Shown here in pieces: positions 1 to 10,687 of a stretch of DNA of 64,000 nucleotides. This DNA comes from Clostridiales bacterium PH28_bin88 (GTDB lineage Bacteria; Bacillota; PH28-bin88), in assembly GCA_000987045.1 (NCBI GenBank), contig LAKY01000063.1, forward strand, positions 40,278 through 104,277, read 5' to 3'. Both the position numbers and the translations under genes were made by a program. How positions within the stretch are numbered: position 1 is the stretch's first letter; the number at the start of each line of letters is the position of its first letter. A model generated the notes under the pieces. That model made no database searches. It was given only the letters and a program-made list of their open reading frames with translations, and was not told where the DNA came from.

Positions 1-149
1 TTGCTTGCGCGAAAAAAGCGATAAAGGCAAATAATGCGGTAGTAAATCGAACATAATAAGCTTTGACATTGGCCGCTATCTCGCCATCATCTTTCCACCC
101 GGCGGTCTTAATTATGTTTAGATGCTGCTGTCGTAAAGGAGTCGTGCCC

Positions 150-803
150 ATGGAGCTAACACTTATTACCATCGGCGTACTACTGCTAATTGGGGTAGCC
201 GTCTACGTGGCTTACCGCGTCAGGTCCCGCCCGGCCCTGAAACCGTACCAGGAAAGTCTGGATGCCCCGGAACCCCAGTACAGCCTGCCGCAAAGCTACG
301 GTGAAGACGAAATCGTCGCCCTGGTTAAAGACCCATACTGGCTGTACACCTACTGGGAGGTCACCGAAGGAAAAAGGAAGGAGTTCGAGAAGAAATTTGG
401 CAAGGGTACCTGGGAGACATCGGAACCTCTATTGCGATTGTATGACCTCACCGGGCTGGGAGCCGCCGTCACCCTGGAGACACCTTACGAAGACGTCCAT
501 ATCGACGGGTACGCCAACAACTGGTATATCCACGTGGGAAAGCCTGACCATACCTTTTGTATCGACCTGGGACGGCGGTTACCAGGCGGCACTTTTGTGA
601 CGATAGCCCGCTCCAACGTCGTCACCACACCCAGTGACCGGGTGTCGGATGTCATCGACCCCCAGTGGCCACCTATCGATGCCATTTGGCGGACCTTCGG
701 CCCCACGGTTGCCGGAGCACCCGAAGTACGGCCCACCGGCGTGGGTTCTCCCGCGTTTATTACGGGCCTCGGCAGCGAAGCCATCATGAGAAGGAAGGAG
801 TGA
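150..803 (+). CDS. DUF4912 domain-containing membrane-anchored protein
   Basis: ORF 63..803; internal ATG at 150 preceded by aaagga and followed by a hydrophobic N-terminus; YWEVTEGKRKEFE and RRLPGGTFVTIARSN resemble DUF4912; sits directly before a GH57 gene. Confidence 0.75.
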   Translation: MELTLITIGVLLLIGVAVYVAYRVRSRPALKPYQESLDAPEPQYSLPQSYGEDEIVALVKDPYWLYTYWEVTEGKRKEFEKKFGKGTWETSEPLLRLYDLTGLGAAVTLETPYEDVHIDGYANNWYIHVGKPDHTFCIDLGRRLPGGTFVTIARSNVVTTPSDRVSDVIDPQWPPIDAIWRTFGPTVAGAPEVRPTGVGSPAFITGLGSEAIMRRKE

Positions 804-807
804 TCCC

Positions 808-2391
808 GTGTCCCAGGGTTTCCTGGCACTTGTTCTGCATGCGCACCTCCCCTACGTACGCCATCCGGAGACCGAACACGCGCTGGCAGAAAGATGGCTT
901 TACGAAGCCATCACAGAGACATATCTCCCCCTGGTGAAAGTTCTGGACCGTCTCATTGAGGACGGTGTGGGCTTTCACTTTACTGTTTCCTTGAGTCCTC
1001 CCCTGCTCTGCATGCTGTCTGACCCCTTGATCCAAAAAAGATACCTGCGTCACCTGGAAAAGCTGCAAGAGCTGGCGGAAAAGGAAGTAACCAGGACTGC
1101 AAGGGAACCTCACTTTCAGTACCTGGCCCGGGTGTATCAGGACCTCTTTAACGGGGCGTATGACATTTTCCACCACAAGTACGGGGATAACCTCCTCAAC
1201 GCCTTCAAACGGTATCTGGACCTGGGAAATGTTGAGGTAATCACCAGCGCGGCCACTCACGGCTTCCTGCCGCTAATAGGGATCCACCCCCAGGTTATCA
1301 GGGCGCAGGTGGGGGTGGCGGTCGACGTCTTCTCCAGGCACTTCGGCCGCCGGCCGCGGGGTCTCTGGCTGCCGGAATGCGGCTATGCTCCCGGTGTGGA
1401 CCGCGTGCTCGGAGACTACGGTATCGAATACTTCTTTGTAGACACTCACGGCCTCCTCTTCGCCTCCCCCAGGCCGAGGTACGGCGTGTATGCCCCCATC
1501 AGGTGCCCGGAATCCGGTGTGGCCGCCTTTGGGCGTGACGTGGAATCTTCGCTCCAGGTATGGAGCGCCCAGGAGGGGTATCCCGGGGACTGCGATTACC
1601 GGGAGTTCTACCGGGACATCGGTTTTGACCTGGACTGGGAATACATCAAGGACTACGTGCACCCGGATGGGTACCGCATCGATACCGGGCTGAAGTACTA
1701 CCGCATCACCGGTAAGACTAACCATAAGGAACCTTACATGCCCCAGTGGGCCAGAGATAAGGCTGCCATTCATGCCGGCAACTTTATGTTTAACCGGGAG
1801 AAACAGATCGAATACCTGGCCGCTCACATGGACAGGCCGCCTATTATAGTAGCCCCTTACGACGCCGAACTGTTCGGCCACTGGTGGTTCGAGGGTCCCC
1901 AGTGGTTGGATTTCCTGTTCAGGAAGATCGCCTATAACCAGAACGTGTTCTCTACCATTACCCCCGGCCAGTACCTGGATCGCTTTCCGCACAACCAGCC
2001 TTCCACTCCCTGCATGTCCAGCTGGGGTAACAAAGGCTATAACGACGTGTGGCTGGAGGGTAGCAACGACTGGATCTACCGCCACCTCCACCAGGCAGCC
2101 AAACGGATACAGCACCTGGTCCGCCAGAACTTGGACGCATCCGGCCTGAAGCAGCGGGCATTGAACCAGTCCGCTCGGGAGGTGCTACTGGCGGAAAGCA
2201 GCGACTGGGCCTTCATCATGAAGACCGGCACCATGGTGGACTACGCCTGCCGGCGTACTGTGAACCACGTCGGCCGCTTCCTGAAGCTTCACGACGACAT
2301 CACCAACGACCGCCTGGAAGCGGCTTACCTGGAAGACATCGAAGAAAAAGACAATATCTTTCCCCATATTGACTACAGGGCATACGTATAA
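808..2391 (+). CDS. GH57 family 1,4-alpha-glucan branching enzyme-like protein
   Basis: GTG start; FLALVLHAHLPYVRHPE, GLWLPECGYAPGVD, PYDAELFGHWWFEGPQWLD are GH57/DUF1957 motifs. Confidence 0.9.
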   Translation: MSQGFLALVLHAHLPYVRHPETEHALAERWLYEAITETYLPLVKVLDRLIEDGVGFHFTVSLSPPLLCMLSDPLIQKRYLRHLEKLQELAEKEVTRTAREPHFQYLARVYQDLFNGAYDIFHHKYGDNLLNAFKRYLDLGNVEVITSAATHGFLPLIGIHPQVIRAQVGVAVDVFSRHFGRRPRGLWLPECGYAPGVDRVLGDYGIEYFFVDTHGLLFASPRPRYGVYAPIRCPESGVAAFGRDVESSLQVWSAQEGYPGDCDYREFYRDIGFDLDWEYIKDYVHPDGYRIDTGLKYYRITGKTNHKEPYMPQWARDKAAIHAGNFMFNREKQIEYLAAHMDRPPIIVAPYDAELFGHWWFEGPQWLDFLFRKIAYNQNVFSTITPGQYLDRFPHNQPSTPCMSSWGNKGYNDVWLEGSNDWIYRHLHQAAKRIQHLVRQNLDASGLKQRALNQSAREVLLAESSDWAFIMKTGTMVDYACRRTVNHVGRFLKLHDDITNDRLEAAYLEDIEEKDNIFPHIDYRAYV

Positions 2392-2396
2392 CGTTG

Positions 2397-2421
2397 AGGC
2401 ACCTTGAAAGGTGCCTTTTTT
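2397..2421 (+). terminator. Rho-independent terminator
   Basis: aggcacc-ttgaaa-ggtgcct followed by a T run just after the GH57 stop. Confidence 0.8.
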
Positions 2422-2576
2422 ACATGAATTCTCAATCTAAAGCTTGGGATGTTGACACCGTATCAGGTCATAGTGTACCCGCTAAATTCGCATAAGTTAA
2501 TTTCGTGCGCGCGCTTTTGTGTTTCCAAGACGGTAAGTAACTGTGAAGCCTTCTCCGTCCTAGTTCCCTTAAGTGA

Positions 2577-2604
2577 TTGACTGGGTTCACTATTTGACTA
2601 TAAT
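2577..2604 (+). promoter_or_regulatory. sigma-A type promoter of the antitoxin/PIN pair
   Basis: TTGACT - 16 nt - TATAAT, then ggagg and GTG start at 2645. Confidence 0.65.
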
Positions 2605-2644
2605 AAAAGTAAGGATTCAAGTTTCTTACTTGGAGGTAATGTAA

Positions 2645-2869
2645 GTGAAAGCCAAAATTACTGTAAAAGGACAGGTTACCATCCCTCAAAAAGTGAGGAT
2701 GGCACTCGGGGTCAAAGCCGGTGATGAAATTGAGTTTGAACGTACAGAAAAAGGTTACTTGATAAAAAAGAAGATCGGGCCGTCTCCTTTTAGCAAATAT
2801 GTAGGCCATCTTCGCTCCAAAGCAGGCAAAGATACGGATGTCCTCATTGAGGATTTACGCGGAAGATGA
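2645..2869 (+). CDS. AbrB/MazE/SpoVT-type antitoxin
   Basis: MKAKITVKGQVTIPQKVRMALGVKAGDEIEFE swapped-hairpin motif; stop overlaps the next ATG (ATGA). Confidence 0.85.
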   Translation: MKAKITVKGQVTIPQKVRMALGVKAGDEIEFERTEKGYLIKKKIGPSPFSKYVGHLRSKAGKDTDVLIEDLRGR

Positions 2870-3003
2870 TCACTGCAGTAGACACTAACATATTGCTAGA
2901 CCTCCTCATCCCGGACTCCCTGTCCCGCTCTCCCCTTGGATCAATACGGTGGCATCTGTCGCCGCAACCCGGGCCAGCAAGTGAAAAATCTCCTGCATCC
3001 TGA
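2866..3003 (+). pseudogene. Truncated PIN-domain toxin
   Basis: MITAVDTNILLDLLIPDS is a PIN N-terminus; PIN-like sequence ends near 2918 where an antisense sigma-54 activator fragment begins. Confidence 0.75.
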
Positions 3004-3378
3004 CATTGCTGCTGACTAAACTACCAAAAGAATAAGCACGCTGCAATTCTTGCCTGAGTCGCTTATTCTCCTGGCGTAACCGGATAGTCTCCAAGGCGAA
3101 CTTAACAGCCATCACCAATTGTTCCTGGTTGGCTGGCTTTGCGTACTCGTCATCGGGGTGCGGCGTCAGGACAATACCAACCAGGTCCGGGTAAGTGGTT
3201 TTTACGATAGGGAAAATGTTTGTATTCTCTTCGCCTGCATCAAAGATCACCAGGTCAACCTCATTCTCCACCAGCTTGTCCAATGTTTCTTCAAGACAAC
3301 CCGCCGTTATTACAGAGTAACTCTCTGCAAGGCCTCAACCAACACATGTTGCCGTTTGATATTCGGATCAACCAGCAT
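2918..3378 (-). pseudogene. Sigma-54-dependent response regulator fragment (receiver plus start of AAA+ domain)
   Basis: ATG at 3378 gives MLVDPNIKRQHVLVEALQRVTL then stop; the continuation (MDKLVENEVDLVIFDAGE...VLIQGESGTG) is in another frame (3378 and 3283 differ by 95 nt); sequence ends in the Walker A motif. Confidence 0.75.
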
Positions 3379-3766
3379 AATAGTTTGTTTAGGAGCTGAC
3401 ACAAGGAGACGTCCTCTACAAAATATTCCTTTAACTATATGACGTTCATTCTAACCTAGTAGTTCCCTCTTTTAGGGAATATTTCTTTAACAATCATTAC
3501 TTTCCTCTTAGAATTCATCCTTCCTGCTTACGATATTTTCGTGTATCTCTTCCCAAGATAAAAAAAACGGCCGTACCGGTAGCAATCGCACGGTACGCCG
3601 GCAGAGACCTATGAGCACGTCGTCACCTAAAATCGCTTTTCTTAAAATGAACGAGGGCCGACCATATTTGCTTTTTGGTCGGCCCCTCTTTTGAACTGGT
3701 AACGCAGAGCGCTAAATTAGAGGAAACGTACTATTGGCAAAGTAGAGCATCCCTTACCAAGGGCGC

Positions 3767-4237
3767 CTATTTCCCAAACGATATATTTGAGCTGTCTTGT
3801 TCCCCCGAAGCTGTCACCCACGTTATTTCGATAGATGAGTTTTTCAATAAATCAATGGCGGCATCCTTACCCAACATTTTCTTCACCTTTTTCCAGGACT
3901 TATTGTCATGATAACCCACAACCAATCCTTGGGGTGGAATATCAACGTGATCGGGTGGTTCGGCGGTAAATACAGTAGTCCAACGGCCCGGTGGAGTATA
4001 ACCTTCCGGCATGTTAACTCTGCCGTATCGGGGCATGACTTTTAATTGTTGGATTTTTTCTTCGCCAGTGTACTTTACAATTATTGTATCATAGATACTT
4101 TCACGGTCCCATTCTAGGCGGGCACTAACTACCCACGGCGAAGAAGCTGATTCAAGCTCAACACTATAGCGTTGTAAAGCACATGATGGCATAGTTAACA
4201 CCAGTAAAGCTAAAATTATTAGTTGTCTTAACCTCAC
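3767..4237 (-). CDS. Hypothetical lipoprotein
   Basis: MRLRQLIILALLVLTMPSC lipobox. Confidence 0.6.
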   Translation of the reverse strand: MRLRQLIILALLVLTMPSCALQRYSVELESASSPWVVSARLEWDRESIYDTIIVKYTGEEKIQQLKVMPRYGRVNMPEGYTPPGRWTTVFTAEPPDHVDIPPQGLVVGYHDNKSWKKVKKMLGKDAAIDLLKNSSIEITWVTASGEQDSSNISFGK

Positions 4238-4243
4238 AAGAGA

Positions 4244-4369
4244 TCACCCCCCCGGTCCATTACCCCACCCGCTGCCATTCCCAGTTAGATAATTTGTCCA
4301 GCCTTTGTAAGCTCTGGTATAGAAGTCCCAAGTACTCCCAGTGGGGGTTCTGACTAATTTAGAATACAT
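4244..4369 (-). other. Short ORF / possible C-terminal gene fragment (MYSKLVRTPTGSTWDFYTRAYKGWTNYLTGNGSGWGNGPGG)
   Basis: Open frame ending 7 nt before the lipoprotein start; in-frame TGA upstream; not in the ORF track. Confidence 0.35.
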
Positions 4370-4526
4370 CTCGCCGATTTGGTTGGTGCTACATCAACAT
4401 ACCACCCTCAAGTAGGTTAGTTTTTCTGCCTCTGTTATATAGATTATGAATAAGCCTGAATGGGTTCCCATGCCCATTCCCGCCACTTAAGCCTTCTACT
4501 TTTGTCTGACATACCCGGCGTTTGGT

Positions 4527-6140
4527 TTACGGTTTTTCGTTCCGCCACTTCGAAATACGTATATATCGGACCTTCCCTTCTTTGTCGAGGATCAGTCCCC
4601 CGGATTGCCCTGCTTCGAGTTCCCTGAAAGCACCAATCCTTTCTTCTTGTTCGATACCTTTTTCCCCCATACGGGCAGTACTGAAAATAATTACGGCGTC
4701 CGCCCTTACCGGGAGCTTTTCGCCGACCAGGACCGTATTTGGTTCATTAATAAGTTGCTCAATAACAAAGACTCGCTCCTTTAAATCTACATTGCGGATA
4801 CGGAATTCTACAAACACCTCTCCCGGCCCTGACGGTGGAACCTCTGGTACCCGGGATTGTCCACACCCTGCCGTGGTGAAGGCAATAATACCTGCGATTC
4901 CCAAGGTGAGAATTATCGCCAGACTGGATACGGAACGCTGAGATTCCGGTGGAGGGGATTCGGGTGGATGGGATTTCAGTGGTGGATTAGGCCCAAAGCG
5001 TGTAGTTCTCCCGAAGAAAAACATAATGCTCTGCCACAATCCAAAAAAGGAGTAGGCTGAATAGCCCAAATACACCGCTGGACCGAACGCCGCTGCCAAG
5101 GCATCAAAGGACGGTCTGGCTCCCCACACCCGGAACCATGTTAGCGTGATACTCGAGAAGAAAAAGCCCAATCCGTAAACCGTGAAGGCCAGTGCCGTTA
5201 AAGTAAGGTGTAACTTTTTCCAAAACCCTCGCGTACCTACATCTTCAATGGCGTGAACTGTAAGGGAGACGATAGTGCCTACAAAAAATTTCCATAAAGC
5301 AAAATTGATTAATAAGAGTTGCCACCGTCCGGCCGTTGTAAATGGACGAATCCACCGAAGATTGGGTACTCCACTGGGAAGTTCGAAGCCATGTTACGTA
5401 GGTTGGTGGATTGGGTTCTGTGATGGGAGCATGCCAGTCGCCTCCTGTCCGGGCCGAGGCAAAATAACCGTAAGTGAACGTATTGGGAAGCAGCCTAGAT
5501 AGCTCCGAACGCCATTTGGTCATGGGGCTTGCCGTATCGCTGAAATTTGATTGACCGGGCGCCATTAATTCTAAACCTCGGTACCTAAGAACATTCCAGT
5601 TGGTCCATGGTACGGTAAGACTATACGGGTGTGCTATACCGGGGGAAGAAGTTCCGGGATTGTTAGACAGGACATTATCAATTCCATCAGGAGCAAGTTT
5701 AATTCTACATTTCCTTCAGGGTTTCTAAGCCCCTTGTCAATGGACTGACTCAATTCGTCGAACTCAGAGTGTTCCGCTGCACTAAGCGGCGCTTTGTTTT
5801 TTGCCTTCCTAAGTTCATTCCACCTGGCAACCTGTGCCATAGTCATTCCTTGAACTCTATTTTTCAGTTGGTTTGGAACATTAGCCAGCGCATCTTTGGC
5901 TTCAACTCCGTTAACCGTAATTGACTTTAACATTGGGGTGACATCGGAGTCGTATCCTGTCAACAAAGAAAACGCGATCCTCCAAGAATCTGCTGTAGGT
6001 TCGAAACGGAGCTTTTCGGGCGCTACTACAACCAACTGTCCCTCCGCACCCTGCAAACTGTCAGCATCTTGTGCTCCAGCAGCCGGTACTAGCAGTAGTA
6101 TAAGTGATAGAATTAAAAGCAAAGCAAAAAACTTTTTCAT
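4527..6140 (-). pseudogene. Exported/membrane protein gene broken by two compensating frameshifts
   Basis: Frame A (6140 to about 5705: MKKFFALLLILSLILLLVPAAGAQDADSLQG...RNPEGNVEL) continues in frame B (KLAPDGIDNVLSNNPGTSSPGIAHPYSLTVPWTNWNVLRYRGLELMAPGQ...EPNPPTYV) and returns to frame A near 5390 (HGFELPSGVPNLRWIRPFTTAGRWQLLLINFALWKFFVGTIVSLTVHAIED...GLGFFFSSITL...). All three segments read protein-like. Confidence 0.65.
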
Positions 6141-6470
6141 GGTTCTCTTTTTCTCGTCTTCTTGGTTAAACGAATCGATACTATGAGCGGACCTATACTC
6201 CCGTCTACCAGGACTTTGATCCAAACACAATAATGATCCCCAGCAATCCCAGCGCTAGCCGCTTAAGCCACATGTGCACCATGTTTTTCACCTCCTTCAT
6301 TAGTTTGTGCCTAATCTTATAGCAAGCCTTGTGCCAGATGTGGGAAAGCCTGTTTTTCTGGCTTAGCAATCTTTAATAGTTGTTAAAATGTGAATCATTG
6401 TCACTCTATTGTTAACAAGTGTTACCTTTTGTTACCCCTGCTGGACGTTGCTTTCAGTGCCGGAAAACGA

Positions 6471-6506
6471 AAAAGCACACTCTTCGATTATGAGATGTGT
6501 GCTTTT
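6471..6506 (-). terminator. Rho-independent terminator
   Basis: aaaagcacac ... gtgtgctttt hairpin downstream of the minus-strand gene, followed on the minus strand by ttttcgtttt. Confidence 0.7.
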
Positions 6507-6542
6507 GCATTCATGAACGGCTTTTCCGAACTCGTCCGGGTA

Positions 6543-9020
6543 TCACTTTTCTTTGTCCTCGATAATGCTTTTAATCTTCTCCACGTACAGGTTGGTAAGT
6601 TCATCGGCGATTTCCTGGGAGAAGCCCTCGCTGAAGACCCGGTAGAGGGGTTCGTCGGCGTCGGGCAGCACCAGGGCCCAACCGTTTTCGCGGTGCACCT
6701 TGATACCGTCCAGCAGTTCCACCCGGTCGGGCGGCTCGGATTCGATGAGGGTGCGCATCACCTTACCCTTGGCCTCCCAGGGGCATTCAGTATCCTGGCT
6801 GCCGGTATAGGCTTCGGGCAGGCTTGAAACCAGTTCGGACAGGAAGAGGCCCCGGGCTGCCAGGAAATCCAGCAGTTTGACCACCGCCTGGATGGCGTCG
6901 AACTGCAGCCCCAGTTGGGCGTACTTGCCCTGGCTGCCCCTTACCTCTTCCCGTACGGCCGCCTCCATCATGGCATAGGGAGCGGTCTTGGTCCGGATGA
7001 TGCGGCCCCCATACTGTTCCGCCACTTGTTCAACCGCCCGGGAAGCGGTCACCGGTACCGCCATCACTCCCCCGCTGTTGGCCTCAAAAATTAATCTGGA
7101 AATCAGGATGGTCAAGAAGGGCTCCTGGACGATGCGCCCCTGGTCATCCACCAGGATTAGCTGTTCCGCGTTGTGGTCCATCATCACGCCCAGGTCGGCC
7201 TCCCGCTGCACTACCTCCCGGGCCAGGTGGGAAACCATTTCCTTCATGGCATCGAAGTTGGGTTCGGTCTCGCCGATGGGGACCAGGAAATCCTCCACCC
7301 TGCACTGCAGGGTGTCCCACAGCAGCCCCACCATCTCCGGCAGGAACGGGGCGTGCCTGTCCACAACCAGCCTGAAGCCGCGGGCTTGAATCGCTTCCAC
7401 ATCCACTTGTGCCAGCAGGTTGTCCCGGTAAGCGTCAGCCACGTGAGGCAATACCTCGCTGGCCCCTACTTCCGCCTCTTTCACCCGGCGGAAGTCCTCC
7501 CGCCAGAACAGGTTTTCCACCTTGCGGGCGGCGCCGGGCGTGATGTCCATCCCGGCCGGGTCAAGGAAGTGCACCCATATCTTGTCCCTGTTCCGGGCAT
7601 CCCGCTTGACGTGCAAGCCGCCCTTGGCTTCCAGGGCAGGCAGAATAAACCGGTGCACGGGGGTGACCAGGTCACCCAGGTCCAGGCAGGACACCCCTGC
7701 GGACTGGACCCCGGCCATCAGGGCGCTTTTAACCATCCGGCAAGACGCCGACCCATCGCTGCTTACCACCACCCTGGAACCCTGAGACAAAGAAGCGCCG
7801 TAGGCAGCGCCAAGCCGGGCCGCAAATTCCGGAGTCATTTCCAGGTTGGCGAGGCCCGGTACGCCGTCCCGGCCGAAAAGGGTCTTCCCGGTGCAGGTCC
7901 CCCATACCATGCTGGCATGGAGGGTAACCCCTTTTTCCACTGTTTTATGGGGCCAGACCTTGACTTCCGGCTTCACCACCGACCGCTCTCCCAGGGTGGT
8001 ACCGTCACCGATTACCGCTCCCTCGTAAACGGAGGCATTGGAACCGACCACCACCTGTTTGCCCACCAGTGCCCCCCTTAAAGCCGCCTTTCTCCCGACA
8101 AAGGTATTGTCCCACACGACTGACCGCTTGATGGTGGCACCCTCTTCCACCACTACCCGGTCACCAATGACGGTAAAAGGCTCGATCACGGCCTCCGGTC
8201 CGATGACACACTGCTCCCCGATGATTACCGGCCCTTCCAAACGGGCGGTGGGGCTGATACTGGTACCGGCGCCGGTGCGGATGTCTTGTTCCGCGGGCGG
8301 TAATTCCACCGCCACCCGCCCGGCCAGCAGGTCGTAGTGGGCCTGGCGGTACTGCTGCAGGTTGCCGATGTCGCACCAGTAACCCGACAGTACACAGCCG
8401 TACATGGGCGCACCCTCGGCCAGCAGCATGGGAAACAGGTCTTTGCTGAAGTCGAACATCCTCCCGGCAGGTACCAGGCGCAGCACTTCCGGTTCCAGGA
8501 TGTAGATGCCGGTATTCACCCGGTCGCTGAACACCTCACCCCAGCTGGGTTTTTCCAGAAAACGGCGGATGGAGCCGTCCTCACCGGTGATGACCACCCC
8601 GTACTCCAGGGGAGTCTGCACGGTAGTGAGGACAATGGTTACCATTGCCTTTTTTTCCCTGTGATACTGGATGGCCCTGGACAGGTCGAAGTCTGTCAGG
8701 GCATCGCCGCTAACCACAATAAAGGGTTCATCCAGGAAGTCCTCCGCATTCTTAACACTGCCGGCAGTCCCCAGGGGAACCTCTTCAATAAAATAGCTGA
8801 GGTTCACTCCGCATTCAGCGCCGTCGCCGAAGTGCTCCATAATTGTCTCGGGCAGGTACTGCAAGGTAACCCCGATCTCCGTAATCCGGTGTTTTTTCAG
8901 GAGATCCAGGGCATAGTCCATGATGGGCCTGTTGCCTACGGGTACCATGGGCTTGGGCCGGTCACAGGTCAGCGGCCGGAGGCGTGATCCCTCGCCCCCC
9001 GCCATGATAATGGCTTTTAT
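6543..9020 (-). CDS. Mannose-1-phosphate guanylyltransferase / phosphomannomutase fusion
   Basis: [28 protein letters not shown] nucleotidyltransferase, hexapeptide repeats, C-terminal phosphohexomutase-like domain. Conserved N-terminus [10 protein letters not shown] extends to an ATA at 9020 (see findings). Confidence 0.88.
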   Translation of the reverse strand: MKAIIMAGGEGSRLRPLTCDRPKPMVPVGNRPIMDYALDLLKKHRITEIGVTLQYLPETIMEHFGDGAECGVNLSYFIEEVPLGTAGSVKNAEDFLDEPFIVVSGDALTDFDLSRAIQYHREKKAMVTIVLTTVQTPLEYGVVITGEDGSIRRFLEKPSWGEVFSDRVNTGIYILEPEVLRLVPAGRMFDFSKDLFPMLLAEGAPMYGCVLSGYWCDIGNLQQYRQAHYDLLAGRVAVELPPAEQDIRTGAGTSISPTARLEGPVIIGEQCVIGPEAVIEPFTVIGDRVVVEEGATIKRSVVWDNTFVGRKAALRGALVGKQVVVGSNASVYEGAVIGDGTTLGERSVVKPEVKVWPHKTVEKGVTLHASMVWGTCTGKTLFGRDGVPGLANLEMTPEFAARLGAAYGASLSQGSRVVVSSDGSASCRMVKSALMAGVQSAGVSCLDLGDLVTPVHRFILPALEAKGGLHVKRDARNRDKIWVHFLDPAGMDITPGAARKVENLFWREDFRRVKEAEVGASEVLPHVADAYRDNLLAQVDVEAIQARGFRLVVDRHAPFLPEMVGLLWDTLQCRVEDFLVPIGETEPNFDAMKEMVSHLAREVVQREADLGVMMDHNAEQLILVDDQGRIVQEPFLTILISRLIFEANSGGVMAVPVTASRAVEQVAEQYGGRIIRTKTAPYAMMEAAVREEVRGSQGKYAQLGLQFDAIQAVVKLLDFLAARGLFLSELVSSLPEAYTGSQDTECPWEAKGKVMRTLIESEPPDRVELLDGIKVHRENGWALVLPDADEPLYRVFSEGFSQEIADELTNLYVEKIKSIIEDKEK

Positions 9021-10384
9021 GGGCCTTCCCTCCCCTCGCGGTGGTAATGGACTGCGTTCACTCGATGCTCAATCAGGCTGTACCGGCTGTGGTGAACCGG
9101 CATCTCCTGGATTCCTCCCTCCTGGATCCCTCCCCCCCGGTTACCCACCAGGGACTGGGCGTACCTTCGCACCCGTTGAATGGGGTTGCGGCCCATCTGC
9201 CACGGGCTGCGCCGGTATTCGCTGTAAACCGCCAGGTACACCTGGGCCGTCCGCCGGGCAATCTGGCGCCAGTCGTAGACTTCCTCCACCAGCCGGGTAG
9301 CGTTTTGTTTAAGCTGCTCCGCGAAGGAGGCATCCCGTAACACCGCGGAGATGTTTCCTGCCAGGGAAGCGCTGTCTCCCGTATAGGCTTTGAGGCCGGT
9401 TACGCCGTGAGTCACTATTTCGTTTAGTCCTCCTGTATCCGATACCACCACCGGTGTGCCAGCCGCCATGCTTTCCAGCGCCACAATGCCAAATGGCTCG
9501 TACAGGCTTGGAAACACTGCCACCTTGGCGTTCCGGTACAGGTGGTTACGGGTATGATCATCTATGTATCCGGTAAAACACACCTTATCGGCGATGCCCA
9601 GGGTACGGGCCTGGTGTTTAAGTTGCCCCTCCATAGGCCCGGTACCGGCCACCACAAACTTCGCATCCGGGGAGGAGGCCAGTACCTGGGGCGCTGCATC
9701 CAACAAAACGTGGACCCCTTTTTCTCTCACCAGCCGGCCCACAAAAAATACAATCTGCTCCCACGGTTGGGCGAACCGCTCCCGGAAATGGGGCGGCGGC
9801 GGGGCGAAACGGAACTTCTCGGGCTTTACCCCGTTGGGGATAATCGCCACCTTGTCAGGCGGGATCTGAAACACCCCCCGGACCTCGTGGCGCATGTGTT
9901 CACTACACACGATAACCCGCCATGCCTCGTATGTCAACCACCATTCAACACTGCTGATATACCGCTGCATGTCGTTGTGCAGCCCCTGGTTCCGCCCGGC
10001 TTCTGTGGCGTGAATAGTGGCCACCAGGGGGAGCTGGTAAGCGTGCTTAATAGCCCGGCCCGCAAAGGCCACCAGCCAGTCGTGACAATGGACAAGGTCA
10101 AAGCCGGCGTTTTCCTGCATCAGGACTATGGCATACTCCAGCACCTTCAGGTTGAGTTGGAGTATCCAGGTTAGAAAATCAATCGCGTTGACGGCATAGG
10201 GCTCCACCCGGTGAATATGCACCCCATGGTGTACCTGGTAAGCGGGGACTCCCTGGGTACCGCAGGTGATCACGTGCACATGGTGCCCCTCCGCCGCCAG
10301 GGACGTTGAAAGGTCTTCCACATGCCGGGCTAACCCACCGACGCTTTTGGGGGGATATTCCCATGACAGCATCAGTACCCGCAT
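9017..10384 (-). CDS. GT4 family glycosyltransferase (glycogen/starch synthase-like)
   Basis: [68 protein letters not shown]. Confidence 0.9.
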   Translation of the reverse strand: MRVLMLSWEYPPKSVGGLARHVEDLSTSLAAEGHHVHVITCGTQGVPAYQVHHGVHIHRVEPYAVNAIDFLTWILQLNLKVLEYAIVLMQENAGFDLVHCHDWLVAFAGRAIKHAYQLPLVATIHATEAGRNQGLHNDMQRYISSVEWWLTYEAWRVIVCSEHMRHEVRGVFQIPPDKVAIIPNGVKPEKFRFAPPPPHFRERFAQPWEQIVFFVGRLVREKGVHVLLDAAPQVLASSPDAKFVVAGTGPMEGQLKHQARTLGIADKVCFTGYIDDHTRNHLYRNAKVAVFPSLYEPFGIVALESMAAGTPVVVSDTGGLNEIVTHGVTGLKAYTGDSASLAGNISAVLRDASFAEQLKQNATRLVEEVYDWRQIARRTAQVYLAVYSEYRRSPWQMGRNPIQRVRRYAQSLVGNRGGGIQEGGIQEMPVHHSRYSLIEHRVNAVHYHREGREGP

Positions 10385-10687
10385 ACAATCCCCCCAATTC
10401 TTTTCCGCAGATGCATTGAAGATTCCTCCTAATTTCCCTTCCGGCTTTTCGGTTGCCCTAGTAGTTTTGCCTGTGCGGAGAGAGTTTTATGCCATTAAAA
10501 ACCGTTGCTTGTATAATTCATCTGCCATCCGCCCATCCCAGCGCCACTTATGGAAGAGGACTTGCGTTAAACCCGTGGCAAAATAATTAATGAAAAGCTG
10601 CGCACAATATCCAGTAGTTCGCAAGAAACGCTTGATATACGAGTCGCCGGATGAAACGAGATTGCGTAAACTCGGAGGCCGTTTGCC

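Noticed and set aside
3560-3690. Structured-looking region with gggccgacca...tggtcggccc hairpin, considered as a riboswitch
   Set aside because: No match to a riboswitch consensus I can recall; best read as a terminator near the lipoprotein gene end.
7173-8081. Plus-strand ORF (302 aa) opposite the nucleotidyltransferase fusion
   Set aside because: Antisense shadow, no recognisable domain.
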